A stretch of 64,000 nucleotides of DNA from Lysobacter sp. Root76 (GCF_001428685.1 NZ_LMIK01000005.1:790505-854504); one strand, 5' to 3'; shown: positions 15,080 to 25,052, counted from the first letter of the stretch. Numbers and translations: made by a program. The notes: generated by a model from the sequence alone, not told the origin.

Positions 15080-15576
15080 AGACTGATGACACGTCAAAGG
15101 TTGAGCGAGAAGTTGCCCGGATTGACGGATTTCTCTCCGGCTTGGCTTTGATGAATGGGGGGCTGCGTGACTACTCCTCATGCTGCTACGTAGTTCATGT
15201 TGACGACGGGCGCTCCGTTGATGAGGTCATTAGGAACTACTATCACTGGCTACCTCAATTGCGATTCTCCTCGGTGAAGCGATTGGATGGCGGTGTGCGA
15301 GATATAGAAGACTCGCTCGGCCGCTATCTGGTTAGGGAGGGGGCAACGAAAAGTCAGGGTGATTTACACGATCTTCGACACTACCTATCGTTCAAAGTCA
15401 TGGACATGATGTCTGTCGTCCTCACGGAGCTTGGCGCGTTTGAGGTCTTTGAATTGCTTGCGGAATCGGATCCTCATAGCCCGCAGGTCATCTTCTACTG
15501 CATTTCCGCGGGCCAGACCGCGGTTGTTCTGCAGTTCAATGATGAGAGGAGAGAAAGAACCAGCGCGGCGAGTTAG
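15076..15576 (+). CDS. Candidate cognate immunity protein for the Rhs toxin
   Basis: 166 residues, overlapping the Rhs stop by 4 bases (ATGA), the usual arrangement for an Rhs toxin and its antidote. Soluble and acidic, with no signal peptide: MKTDDTSKVEREVARIDGFL...YSSCCYVVHVDDGRSVDEVIRN..., mixed alpha/beta. GC is lower than the neighbouring chromosome and matches the toxin tip. No known immunity family recognised. If the toxin acts in the cytoplasm, this antidote is in the right compartment. Function is inferred from position only. Confidence 0.65.
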   Translation: MKTDDTSKVEREVARIDGFLSGLALMNGGLRDYSSCCYVVHVDDGRSVDEVIRNYYHWLPQLRFSSVKRLDGGVRDIEDSLGRYLVREGATKSQGDLHDLRHYLSFKVMDMMSVVLTELGAFEVFELLAESDPHSPQVIFYCISAGQTAVVLQFNDERRERTSAAS

Positions 15577-15726
15577 CGAAACTGAATCGCCCTGGTTTTT
15601 GTAGGCAGTCGTCGGCCGTCTAGTGTGTGTTGCTTTCCAAGTTCTATCGAGGAATAGATTGGGCGCTAATGCGTCTGCGCTCGCTAGTCACTGGGCCTGA
15701 TCGGGTGATGGGATGTCGGCGCGTTC

Positions 15727-16776
15727 TTAGTCTCGGTGCAGGCTTTCCGGCCTGATCTGCGTGTAGCGCTTTAGCTCCTGCCAGCTCTCGTGCAGCGTAA
15801 CTGTAGCGACCTGTTCAATGCCGTAGCCCTGCTCGAATAGGCGCGACGTCGCCTCATGTCGCAGGTCGTGGAAGTGCAGGTCCTGGATCCCCAAGGCGAC
15901 GCAGCCACGCCGAAAGGCGGTGCCGATCGAGTCGGGCTTGTAGGGGAAGATGCGGGGCGAAGTCTGCGGCTGGCGCTCGACCAGGCCCCACATCTCTCCA
16001 AGGAGCGGAAAGCGCTTGTGGTTGCCCTCCTTCGCGCGCGGGTGCTTGGCATCGCGCAGCAGCGCGGTGCGGGTCTCGGCATCCAGGTCTTCGCGAAGGA
16101 GACGAGTGATCTCTTCCTGGCGCTTTGCCGTTCCGACAGCGAAGTCGATGATGTCGACCATCGGTATCTTCATGCGCCACTCGTTGGCCTTGAAGTGGGC
16201 CTTGAGGCGGTCCAGCTCGTCTTGGGTCGGGCGGCGTGTGCGCCTAATCGGCTTGGCCACCAGCTTGACCAGGCGCAGTGCTGGCCGCGCTTCTGCGATC
16301 GGATCGTGGGGCAGGGTGAGCTTGCCCATGGACTTGGCCACCTTGAGCATCTCGGAGAGATAGCCCAGCTCCACGTTCATCGTGGCGCCACTGCAGGCGG
16401 GGATCTGCTTACCTGCAGAGTTGACGTGCTCTCCCTGTCGCCGGCGCCGGACGTGCTCGATCACGTCGGCCGCGACGAGGCGGCTGGCCACCTTCGCGCC
16501 AAGACCTTCCTTCACCCGGGTGAGGTTCCCTTTCTGCGTGGGGCTGATGCGTTTGAGCTTGCCGACGTAGTCGCGGTACCAGTCGATCAGGTCGGCGACG
16601 GTAGCGCCGTCTAGCTCCGAGGTGCCGCGTGCCTCTTGCTCGGCTAGCTCGCGCTCAATGCGCTCGGCCCAGATCTTCGCCGCGGTCTTGGTTGGGAAAG
16701 TACGGGACTTGGGCTTGAAGCCCTTTCGGCGGACAATGGCTCGCCACTTGTCCCCACGCTGTTGGAAGGTCGCCAT
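15727..16776 (-). CDS. Tyrosine recombinase (dusA-type integrase)
   Basis: 349 residues from the ATG at 16776. The N-terminal arm-binding region is basic (MATFQQRGDKWRAIVRRKGFKPKSRTFPTK); a core-binding domain follows to about 180; the catalytic domain then shows Arg in GTAKRQEEITRLL, HDLRHEATSRLF (His-x-x-Arg), His in TLHESWQELK, and the nucleophile Tyr in RYTQIRPES. Stop is 950 bases or more from any partner gene; the start lies 142 bases from attR, pointing away from dusA, the typical layout of integrases dedicated to dusA. A longer in-frame extension through dusA antisense is not coding. Appears intact, so excision may still be possible. Confidence 0.92.
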   Translation of the reverse strand: MATFQQRGDKWRAIVRRKGFKPKSRTFPTKTAAKIWAERIERELAEQEARGTSELDGATVADLIDWYRDYVGKLKRISPTQKGNLTRVKEGLGAKVASRLVAADVIEHVRRRRQGEHVNSAGKQIPACSGATMNVELGYLSEMLKVAKSMGKLTLPHDPIAEARPALRLVKLVAKPIRRTRRPTQDELDRLKAHFKANEWRMKIPMVDIIDFAVGTAKRQEEITRLLREDLDAETRTALLRDAKHPRAKEGNHKRFPLLGEMWGLVERQPQTSPRIFPYKPDSIGTAFRRGCVALGIQDLHFHDLRHEATSRLFEQGYGIEQVATVTLHESWQELKRYTQIRPESLHRD

Positions 16777-16869
16777 GTGTACCAGCCGATTCGGGTACGC
16801 CGATGGTACACCGGGGTCGGGAAATGGCGGGATTTTGCGGGACTTTCGGGGATGCTGGGGTGCGCCTAA

Positions 16870-17870
<1,001 letters not shown>

Positions 17871-17874
<4 letters not shown>

Positions 17875-18782
17875 TCACCCGCGACACCGACGCCTTCCTC
17901 GCCGTCGCCCAGGCCTGCGCGGCCGATTTCGGCCCGGCTACGGCGCGTGCCGCGTTCCTGGTCGCGCCCGACGGCTTCGCCCGCGCCGAGCAGTCGGCCG
18001 GCGACAACCGCTACATGGCCGCGGCCGAGGGCTTCGATCCGGGCCGCGCCAGCGCCCAGCACCGTGAGCTGCAGCGCGCGCTGTCGGCGTTGCTGCCGAC
18101 AATCTGCTTCGCCGGCGACCCGGACACGCCCGACGCGCTGTTCCCGAACAACGTCTATGCGACCGCGCCCGGCCGGACCCTGATCGGGCGCATGCGCCAC
18201 CCGGTGCGCCAGCGCGAAGCCGAGCGCGCCGACATCCGCGGCTTCTTCCGCGAAGTGCTGGGCTATGCCGAGATCGACCTGTCGACCCAGCCGCACCCCT
18301 GCGAGCTCACCGGCGCGCTGGTGATCGACCGCGCGCGCGGGCTGGGCTACTGCGGCCTGTCCGAGCGCTGCGACGCCGACGGCGCGCGCCTGATGCACGA
18401 GGCCCTGGGCCTGCGCGCGACCCTGCTGTTCGATCTGGCGCCCGGCGAATACCACACCAACGTGGTGTTGGCGGTGCTGGCGGGCCGCGCCGCCCTGATC
18501 TGCCCCGGCGGCTTCGCCGACCCGGCCGCGGCCGCCGCCATCGCCCGGGTCTACGGCCCGCATGCGATCGAACTGAGTCCGGCCGAGCACGCCGCCTTCG
18601 CCGGCAACGCGATCGCATTGTCCCAGGACCGGGTCTGGATGAGCGCCGCGGCCGCCGCGGCCTTGAGCCCGGCCAGCCGCGCCGCGCTGGATCGGGCCGG
18701 TTTCGCCGTCGCGGCGGTCGAGCTGGACGCGATCGAGGCCGGCGGCGGTTCGCTGCGCTGCTGCGTGGGCGAGATCTACTGA
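17871..18782 (+). CDS. Arginine deiminase-related amidinotransferase-fold enzyme (CtlX-like)
   Basis: 303 residues of the guanidine-modifying (pentein) superfamily. Motifs: PDALFPNNVY (substrate-binding Asp/Asn region), the catalytic His in PGEYHTNVVL, and the nucleophilic Cys in GGGSLRCCVGE at the C-terminus. These match the arginine dihydrolase/CtlX group that acts on arginine or related guanidino compounds, releasing ammonia. The exact reaction (deiminase versus dihydrolase) is not decided by these motifs. Overlaps the dusA stop by 4 bases and so is translationally coupled to it. Confidence 0.82.
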
Positions 18783-19044
18783 GGCCGGACCCGGCGCACC
18801 GCGCCGGCGCGACCGCGAGCCTGATAACGCGGCGGGGCGGGCCTGGCAGGCCGTGGCCGCCGGCGCGCAATTTCAGTACCGAACGGTTTCGACCGCAGGC
18901 CGCGCCGGTCGCCGCACGCACCGGTCTGAATGGCGGCTGGAACGTGAAGAAAAAGTTCAGACCGGATTCACCGCTCCGTTCCGAGAATGCCACCTCATCC
19001 AGCGCCCGTGCGCTATTGTTCCGTCACGTTGCCTTCGAGTCCCC

Positions 19045-19422
19045 ATGAACATCCTGCCCGCCCGCCTCATGGCATCGCTGCTGCTCGCCGCTCTCGCGGT
19101 CGGGGCCGGCGACGCCTGGGCCCAGGAGCGGGGCGGCCGGGGCCAGGGTCAGGGCCAGGAGCGCCGCGGGCGCGACGACGGCCATGACCGGCACGAGGGC
19201 CACCGCGCGTTGTCCGATGCTGTACGCCGCGTCGAACGCGAAAGCGGCGGCGGCCAGGTCCTGAGCGCCGAGCGCGTGCCGTTCGACGGCCGCGACGTCA
19301 ATCGGGTCAAGGTCGTCGACCCCAGCGGCCGGGTCCGCATCTACATGGACGACCCGCAGCAGGCCCGCAACCGGCGCGACGACGGCGGCCGTACACGCGG
19401 CGACGACAACGACAACGACTAA
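19045..19422 (+). CDS. Exported PepSY-like protein upstream of the two-component system
   Basis: 125 residues from ATG 19045. Signal peptide (MNILPARLMASLLLAALAVGAGDAWAQ), a Gly/Arg/Gln/His/Asp-rich linker, then a PepSY-type unit (ALSDAVRRVERESGGGQVLSAERVPFDGRDVNRVKVVDPSGRVRIYMDD) and a charged disordered tail. Small periplasmic PepSY proteins often precede PhoP/PhoQ-type genes in Xanthomonadaceae and may tune the sensor; that link is inference. 54 bases before the regulator start. Confidence 0.8.
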   Translation: MNILPARLMASLLLAALAVGAGDAWAQERGGRGQGQGQERRGRDDGHDRHEGHRALSDAVRRVERESGGGQVLSAERVPFDGRDVNRVKVVDPSGRVRIYMDDPQQARNRRDDGGRTRGDDNDND

Positions 19423-19476
19423 CCTCTGGCGTAGAGGTCGCGCCCTCCGGCGCGGTCGACTGATAAGGGAGTGCCC

Positions 19477-20160
19477 ATGCGAATTCTGTTGGTCGAAGAC
19501 GAAGCACCGCTGCGCGAGACTCTGGCCGCGCGCCTGAAGCGGGAAGGCTTCGCGGTGGACGCCGCCCAGGACGGCGAAGAAGGCCTGTACATGGGCCGCG
19601 AAGTCCCGTTCGACCTCGGCATCATCGACCTTGGCCTGCCCAAGATGTCGGGCATGGAGCTGATCAAGGCGCTGCGCGACGAAGGCAAGAAATTCCCGGT
19701 GCTGATCCTCACCGCGCGTTCGAGCTGGCAGGACAAGGTCGAAGGCCTCAAGCAGGGCGCCGACGATTACCTGGTCAAGCCGTTCCATGTCGAGGAGTTG
19801 CTGGCGCGCCTCAACGCGCTGGTGCGCCGCGCCGCGGGCTGGAGCAAGCCGACCCTGGAATGCGGACCGGTCATGCTGGATCTGGCCGCGCAGACGGTCA
19901 GCGTCGCCGGCACCAACGTCGATCTGACCAGCTACGAGTACAAGGTGCTGGAGTACCTGATGATGCATGCCGGCGAGTTGGTCTCCAAAGCCGACCTCAC
20001 CGAGCACATCTACCAGCAGGACTTCGACCGCGACTCCAACGTGCTCGAGGTCTTCATCGGTCGCCTGCGCAAGAAGCTGGACCCGGACGGCGCGATGAAG
20101 CCGATCGAGACCGTGCGCGGCCGCGGCTACCGCTTCGCCATTCCGCGCAGCGGGGAGTAA
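19477..20160 (+). CDS. phoP: OmpR/PhoP-family response regulator
   Basis: 227 residues from ATG 19477, 6 bases after AAGGGA; an in-frame GTG at 19471 is less likely. Receiver domain 1-120 with acidic pair in LVEDE, phosphoacceptor D51 in GIIDLGLP, Thr in LTARSS and Lys in DYLVKPFH. OmpR-type winged-helix DNA-binding domain 125-225 (DLTSYEYKVLEYLMMHAGELVSK...RGRGYRFAIP). Paired with the sensor kinase downstream; in xanthomonads the PhoP/PhoQ pair responds to low Mg2+ and antimicrobial peptides. The symbol is assigned by family and neighbourhood. Confidence 0.88.
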   Translation: MRILLVEDEAPLRETLAARLKREGFAVDAAQDGEEGLYMGREVPFDLGIIDLGLPKMSGMELIKALRDEGKKFPVLILTARSSWQDKVEGLKQGADDYLVKPFHVEELLARLNALVRRAAGWSKPTLECGPVMLDLAAQTVSVAGTNVDLTSYEYKVLEYLMMHAGELVSKADLTEHIYQQDFDRDSNVLEVFIGRLRKKLDPDGAMKPIETVRGRGYRFAIPRSGE

Positions 20161-20241
20161 CGACGGGCTTCGTCCGGCCGCGGCCGGACGAGGGCGTCGG
20201 GCCGGCATGCGGGCGGACTCAACCTCAAACGAACATCACAG

Positions 20242-20273
20242 ACCGGGCGCGAACGCGATTCGCGCCCGGTTTT
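20242..20273 (+). terminator. Intrinsic terminator-like hairpin between regulator and kinase genes
   Basis: A perfect 12-bp stem ACCGGGCGCGAA / TTCGCGCCCGGT with a 5-base loop (CGCGA), followed by TTTTC. It lies in the 132-base gap between the response regulator and its kinase and may reduce kinase expression relative to the regulator. Confidence 0.75.
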
Positions 20274-20292
20274 CGTTCGTGGGCGTGCGCCC

Positions 20293-21690
20293 GTGAGCTG
20301 GGGCCAGCCGCGTTCGCTGCAGGCCCGGCAGCTGCTCGCCGCCAGCCTGGGCCTGCTCGCGTTCCTGGCCCTGGCCGGCTACGCGCTGGACCGCGCCTTC
20401 CTCGACACTGCCGAGAACAACCTGCGCGAACGCCTGCACGGCTACGCTCTGGCCTATGCGGCCAAGGGCGATTTCGACCGCAGCGGCGAATTCGTCGAGC
20501 CCTACGAACCGATCGACCCGCGCTTCGACCAGCCCGGCAGCGGCCTGTACGCCGAACTGGTGCTGCCCAACGGGCATTGGGACTCGCCCTCGGCGCAGGG
20601 TCCGCTGCTGCCGGCCGCGTCCATGCTCAAGCCCAGCGAGCGCCGCTTCGAGGGCCCGCTGCCGATCACCGAGATCAACGGCGACGTCGGCGAGGCCTAC
20701 CGCTACGGCATCGGCCTGACCTGGGCCGCCGGCGGCGATCCGCGCGCCGAATTCCCGTACACGATCTACATCCTCGAAAACACGACCTCGCTCAGCGGCC
20801 AGGTCGCGGTGTTCCGCGGCGCGCTGTGGCGCTACCTCGGCGGCGCCGGTTTCATCCTGCTGCTGCTGCAGGCGCTGATCATGCAGTGGAGCCTGCGCCC
20901 GCTGAAGCGCGTGATCGAGGAGCTCAAGCGCGTGCAGCGCGGCCTGGCCTCGCGCATGAGCGAGCGCCACCCGCGCGAGCTGGAGCCGCTGACCGAAAGC
21001 ATCAACGCCTTCATCGAGAGCGAACGCGAGAACCTCGACCGCCAGCGCAACACCCTGGCCGATCTCGCGCATAGCCTGAAAACGCCGCTGGCGGTGCTGC
21101 GCGCGCGGCTGGACGACAACGCGCCCGACGGCGAGCTGCGCGAAGACGTCGATCTGCAATTGCGACGCATGAACGACCTGGTGTCCTACCAGCTCGCGCG
21201 CGCGGCCTCGGGCGGCCACGCCCTGTTCGCCGCGCCGGTGGCGATCGAGCCGCATGCCGAACAGATCGTGCGCGGCCTGGAAAAGGTCTATGCCGGCAAG
21301 GGCGTGCTGTGCGAATTCGAAGTCGCCTCGGGCGTGCAGTTCCACGGCGAGCCGGGCGATCTGCAGGAACTGCTGGGCAACCTGCTCGAGAACGCGTTCA
21401 AGTGGGCGCGCTCGCGCGTGCTGCTGACGGTGAAGCCGGGCGAGACCGCGCCGGGTCGCCGCCCCGGCCTGCTGCTCGCGGTCGAGGACGACGGCCCTGG
21501 CATTCCGCCCGAGAAGGTTGCGCTGATCCTGCAGCGCGGCGTGCGCGGCGACGAGCGCGTGCACGGCCACGGCATCGGCCTGGCGATCGTGCAGGACCTG
21601 GTGCGCGGTTATCGCGGCACGCTGGACGTGGTGCCGTCGGAGGAACTGGGCGGCGCGCGTTTCGAAGTCAAATTGCCGCCCGGTCTGTAA
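20293..21690 (+). CDS. phoQ: Sensor histidine kinase (PhoQ-like)
   Basis: 465 residues from GTG 20293. Two membrane helices (about 14-34 and 181-198) enclose a periplasmic domain of about 145 residues. A HAMP-like linker follows, then a DHp domain with H260 in DLAHSLKTPL, and the ATPase with N box (LGNLLENAFKWA), G1 (EDDGPGIP) and G2 (GHGIGLAIVQDLV). Partner of the regulator 132 bases upstream. The acidic patch needed for Mg2+ sensing in enteric PhoQ is not obvious, so the stimulus may differ. Confidence 0.88.
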   Translation: MSWGQPRSLQARQLLAASLGLLAFLALAGYALDRAFLDTAENNLRERLHGYALAYAAKGDFDRSGEFVEPYEPIDPRFDQPGSGLYAELVLPNGHWDSPSAQGPLLPAASMLKPSERRFEGPLPITEINGDVGEAYRYGIGLTWAAGGDPRAEFPYTIYILENTTSLSGQVAVFRGALWRYLGGAGFILLLLQALIMQWSLRPLKRVIEELKRVQRGLASRMSERHPRELEPLTESINAFIESERENLDRQRNTLADLAHSLKTPLAVLRARLDDNAPDGELREDVDLQLRRMNDLVSYQLARAASGGHALFAAPVAIEPHAEQIVRGLEKVYAGKGVLCEFEVASGVQFHGEPGDLQELLGNLLENAFKWARSRVLLTVKPGETAPGRRPGLLLAVEDDGPGIPPEKVALILQRGVRGDERVHGHGIGLAIVQDLVRGYRGTLDVVPSEELGGARFEVKLPPGL

Positions 21691-21726
21691 GCGGCGGGCG
21701 GAAAGGGCCAGCCCCCTCGGTTCCCC

Positions 21727-22476
21727 TTATCGAGCGAACGGCGACGGCCCATAGAAACGCTGCAGATGCGCCGCGATCTCCGGCATCGACTCGCGCAGCA
21801 GGGCCGGATCGCTGAAGTGGTATTCGGTCGCGACCGCGAAGAACTCCTCCGGCGCCTCGGCGGCGTAGGGATCGATCGCGGTCTCGCGGCCCGAGTCGAC
21901 CTCGTCGATGAAGCCGTCGTACACGCGTTGGAAATCGCGCGCCCATTCGCGCTGCCACGGCCGCGGCAGCGGCGGAGTGCCGTCGAGCAGGCCGTCGAGC
22001 GCGTCGAGCTTGTGTGCGATCTCGTGCGCGGCGACGCAGAAGCCCGCGCGCGGATCCTCGCAATCGGCGAGCACGTCGGCCCAGGACAGGATCACCGGAC
22101 CGGCGTCCCAGGCTTCGCCGATCAGTTCGTCCTGCCATTCGTGCAGCACGCCGGCCGCGTCGATGTGGCTGCGCTTCACCCGGAACGCATCCGGATAGAC
22201 GATCAGTTGCGACCAGCCGCGCAGGCCCTCGGCGCCGAACTCCAGCAGCGGCAGGCAGCACAACATCGCCAGCATGCAGCGTCGGCGATCGTCGAGGACG
22301 AGTTCGCCGATCGGGCTGATGGTCTTTTCGTGCAGGAAGCGCGCGACCAGATCGCGCAGGCGCGCGTCGCGCGCCGGATCGAGCGCGGCCGCCCACGGCA
22401 CCGCCGCGCGTGCGTCGCGCCAGAGTGCGTCGGCGATGGGCGGTGGCCGCCGCAGGCGGCGCAGAAAGTCGAACAA
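21727..22476 (-). CDS. mtfA: MtfA-type zinc peptidase (M90 family)
   Basis: 249 residues, starting with TTG at 22476 (MFDFLRRLRR). The zinc motif HEIAH (H151, E152, H155) and downstream EEFFAVATEYHF match MtfA, the peptidase that in E. coli binds the glucose repressor Mlc and has aminopeptidase activity. Length is close to the E. coli protein (265). Cytosolic; stands alone, convergent with the kinase gene. The TTG start is the best available in frame but is not backed by a strong ribosome-binding site. Confidence 0.87.
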   Translation of the reverse strand: MFDFLRRLRRPPPIADALWRDARAAVPWAAALDPARDARLRDLVARFLHEKTISPIGELVLDDRRRCMLAMLCCLPLLEFGAEGLRGWSQLIVYPDAFRVKRSHIDAAGVLHEWQDELIGEAWDAGPVILSWADVLADCEDPRAGFCVAAHEIAHKLDALDGLLDGTPPLPRPWQREWARDFQRVYDGFIDEVDSGRETAIDPYAAEAPEEFFAVATEYHFSDPALLRESMPEIAAHLQRFYGPSPFAR

Positions 22477-22616
22477 GGCGGGCGAAGACGTTGCCTAGGG
22501 AGCGACAGGCTAACCGCAAGCGTTCGCTCGCGCACAAGCGCGCAAGGCTTGAATGGGTATCGGACGGAACGATTAGCGCAGCAAGCGTGAGCGCGCCGCG
22601 CTCACGCGGATCCGGC

Positions 22617-22877
22617 TTAGCGGAACATGCCCGGCAGGAAGCTGTGCCAGCGCGGCGACTGCAGGCGGCCGTTGTTGGCGTCGCTGTGCACCGTGGGCTT
22701 GGCTTTGGTTTCGTTGCTGCGGGCCGGAGCGACGACTGCGCGATTGCTCGCGCGGACCGTGTCCTTCTTCTGCGAGGCGCTTTCCGGGCAGCTTTCGTTC
22801 GGGCTCAGCTTGACCTCGCGCGCGGCGACGCTCGCACTGGCGAAGGCGATCAGCAGGCAGAAGCAGATCCGTAGCAT
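22617..22877 (-). CDS. Small exported protein of unknown function
   Basis: 86 residues: a signal peptide (MLRICFCLLIAFASASVAA), then a polar, basic, Ser/Asn/Thr-rich mature part with one Cys (NESCPES) and a C-terminal RLQSPRWHSFLPGMFR. GAGGATTCCGCC precedes the ATG on the minus strand. No family recognised. Confidence 0.6.
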   Translation of the reverse strand: MLRICFCLLIAFASASVAAREVKLSPNESCPESASQKKDTVRASNRAVVAPARSNETKAKPTVHSDANNGRLQSPRWHSFLPGMFR

Positions 22878-23013
22878 GGCGGAATCCTCGTGAGCCCGGC
22901 CATGCACAGCCGCCGGACAGATCCGGACTATAGCGCGAATCCGGGCATGCCGCGGGGCCGGCCGATGCTGCGTCGCAGCAGGTTCGGACGAACGGTTGAG
23001 GCAGACTCCGGCC

Positions 23014-24864
23014 ATGACGAACCCGCGCCCGCCCCTGACTGCGCCGGCCCTGCGCCGGGCCCTGATCGCGGGTGCCCGCCGGGTCATCGCCGGGCGCGAC
23101 ACTTTGAACAGGATCAATGTGTTTCCGGTCGCCGACGGCGACACCGGCAACAATCTGGCGCACACCCTCGGCAGCTTGCTGAATGGGGCGCTGAGCCGAC
23201 GCAGCCGGCATATCGGCGAGCTGCTGCTGCGGATCGGCAACGATGCCATCGACGGCGCGCGCGGCAATTCCGGGGCGATCCTGGCCCAGTTCCTGCACGG
23301 CGTGGCCGAGCACGCGCGCGCCCAGCCGGTGCTGGACGCGGCTGCGCTGGCGGCCTCGGTGCGGCACGGCGCCGACAGTGCCCGCGCGGCCCTCGCGCAT
23401 CCGGTCGAGGGCACCATCCTGAGCGTGATCGGCGCCTTCGCCGACGCCCTGGACGAGGCCGCGCGCGGCGCGAGCGGGCAGGGCGATCCGCGTCCGGGCT
23501 TCGCCAGCGCCCTGGTCAGTGCGCGTATCGCCCTGGCGCGCACGCCGCAACAGATGGCGCTGCTGCAGCGCGCCGGCGTGGTCGATGCCGGCGCCCAGGG
23601 CTTCGTCGACCTGCTCGAAGGCATCGCCGAGTTCGTCGACGGCGGCCCGCGCGCGCTGCGCATGCACGGCGCCGTCGCCGCGGCCAACGAGGCGCCGAGC
23701 GCGAACGACGTCCACGCGCCGCACGAGGACGTCGATCCCGAGCGACGCTGGTGCAGCGAATGCCTGCTGCTGGGCGAGGGCATCGAGCGCGAAACCCTGC
23801 GCGCCGCGCTCGAAGCGATCGGCGCCGATTCGCTGGTGCTCGCCGGCGGCGCAACGCGCATGCGCGTGCATGCGCACGTCGGCGTGCCGCAGCGTTTGTT
23901 CGACGCCTGCGCGCGCTTCGGCGCGGTCGAGGGCATGAAGGCCGACGACATGCTGCTGCAGCAACGCAGCGCCGAATCCTCGCAGCGGGTGGCGGTGGTC
24001 GCCGACAGCGCCGCCGACCTGCCCGAAGCCGTGCTCGAACGGCATGCGATCCACGTCGTGCCGGTGCGGGTCAGCGTCGACGGCCGCGACTACCTCGACA
24101 AGGTCGGTCTGGCCACGGCCGAGTTCTACCGCCGCATGGGCGCGTCCGCCGACCTGCCCAAGACCAGCCAGCCGCCGCCCGGCGATTTCCGGCGTCCGTT
24201 CGATTTCCTGCTCGCCCACCATCCCGAGGTGGTCTATGTCGGCCTGTCGCGCGCGGTCTCGGGCACCTTGCAGTCCGGCGAACAGGCGGCCGCGCGCGCC
24301 GATCCGCTGCGCGTGCGCGTGTTCGACAGCATCAACGCGGCCGGCGGCCAGGGCCTGCTGGCCTGGCGCGCGGCGGAACTGGCCGAGGCCGGCGCCGATC
24401 TGGCCACGATCCTGGCCGAACTCGAACGCCTGCGTCCGCTGACCCTGACCTGGGCGATGGCGCGCGACATCTCGCACGCGGTGCGCGGCGGCCGCATCCC
24501 GTCCTGGGCCGGGCCGGTGGTGCGCTACAGCGGGCTGACCCCGATCGCGCGGATGAAGGCCGACGGCCGCCTGAGCGTGGCCGGCGGACTGCTGGCGCGA
24601 CGCAGCGCGCCGGAGAAGTTCGCCGGCTACATCGCCCGGCGCCTGCCGCGCGGGCAGCATTGGCGCGCCATCGTCGGCCATTGCGATGCCCGCGACGACG
24701 GCGCGCGCCTGCTCGAAACCCTGCGTCGCCGGGTCGATCTGGTCGAGGCGCATCTGGTCGAAACCGGCCCGGCGATCGGCGCGCATGCGGGGCGCGGCGC
24801 GCTGCTGGTGTCGGTGCAGCCGGCGCCGCCCCGACCCATCCGCACAGGGGTAGGAGCGGCGTAA
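23014..24864 (+). CDS. DAK2-DegV fusion protein (fatty-acid/DAK domain protein)
   Basis: 616 residues from ATG 23014 (an in-frame TTG at 22996 is possible). N-terminal DAK2/DhaL-like kinase domain (about 1-200) with the metal-binding motif VFPVADGDTGNNL and RGNSGAILAQFL; a middle linker region; and C-terminal DegV domain from about 330 (VAVVADSAADLP, TSQPPPGDF, GLSRAVSGTLQSG, AMARDISHAVRGGRIP). The combination corresponds to FakA-like and FakB-like halves that phosphorylate fatty acids in Firmicutes; here both lie in one chain. The last residues (RTGVGAA) are encoded by a palindromic intergenic repeat. Lies close to plsY, consistent with lipid metabolism. Confidence 0.85.
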   Translation: MTNPRPPLTAPALRRALIAGARRVIAGRDTLNRINVFPVADGDTGNNLAHTLGSLLNGALSRRSRHIGELLLRIGNDAIDGARGNSGAILAQFLHGVAEHARAQPVLDAAALAASVRHGADSARAALAHPVEGTILSVIGAFADALDEAARGASGQGDPRPGFASALVSARIALARTPQQMALLQRAGVVDAGAQGFVDLLEGIAEFVDGGPRALRMHGAVAAANEAPSANDVHAPHEDVDPERRWCSECLLLGEGIERETLRAALEAIGADSLVLAGGATRMRVHAHVGVPQRLFDACARFGAVEGMKADDMLLQQRSAESSQRVAVVADSAADLPEAVLERHAIHVVPVRVSVDGRDYLDKVGLATAEFYRRMGASADLPKTSQPPPGDFRRPFDFLLAHHPEVVYVGLSRAVSGTLQSGEQAAARADPLRVRVFDSINAAGGQGLLAWRAAELAEAGADLATILAELERLRPLTLTWAMARDISHAVRGGRIPSWAGPVVRYSGLTPIARMKADGRLSVAGGLLARRSAPEKFAGYIARRLPRGQHWRAIVGHCDARDDGARLLETLRRRVDLVEAHLVETGPAIGAHAGRGALLVSVQPAPPRPIRTGVGAA

Positions 24865-24876
24865 GCCGCGACCGCG
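24847..24876 (+). repeat. REP-like palindromic repeat, copy 1 (single)
   Basis: Core GTAGGAGCGGCGTAAGCCGC followed by GACCGCG; GCGGC...GCCGC forms a short hairpin. This copy overlaps the 3' end of the DAK2-DegV gene and contains its TAA stop. Confidence 0.85.
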
Positions 24877-25040
24877 AAACTCACTGCCGACGCGAGCTCC
24901 GCGTCTGGGCGTGCTTGAACCACCGGCGGATAGCGCCGCGCCGCAAGACCGACGCTCGCACCGTCTACCGCATGGGCGCGACCGCGGCCTACGCCGCTCT
25001 ACCCCTGGGCGAAACATGCTACGCAGGCGCGGCGCTCCCT

Positions 25041-25046
25041 CATAAT
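25041..25046 (+). promoter_or_regulatory. Putative -10 box for leaderless plsY mRNA
   Basis: CATAAT ends 6 bases before the plsY ATG; no Shine-Dalgarno sequence is present in the CCGCCC spacer. Confidence 0.4.
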
Positions 25047-25052
25047 CCGCCC

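Noticed and set aside
22573-25017. Long minus-strand frame across the DAK2-DegV gene
   Set aside because: Composition is antisense-like and it overlaps a clearly conserved plus-strand protein.
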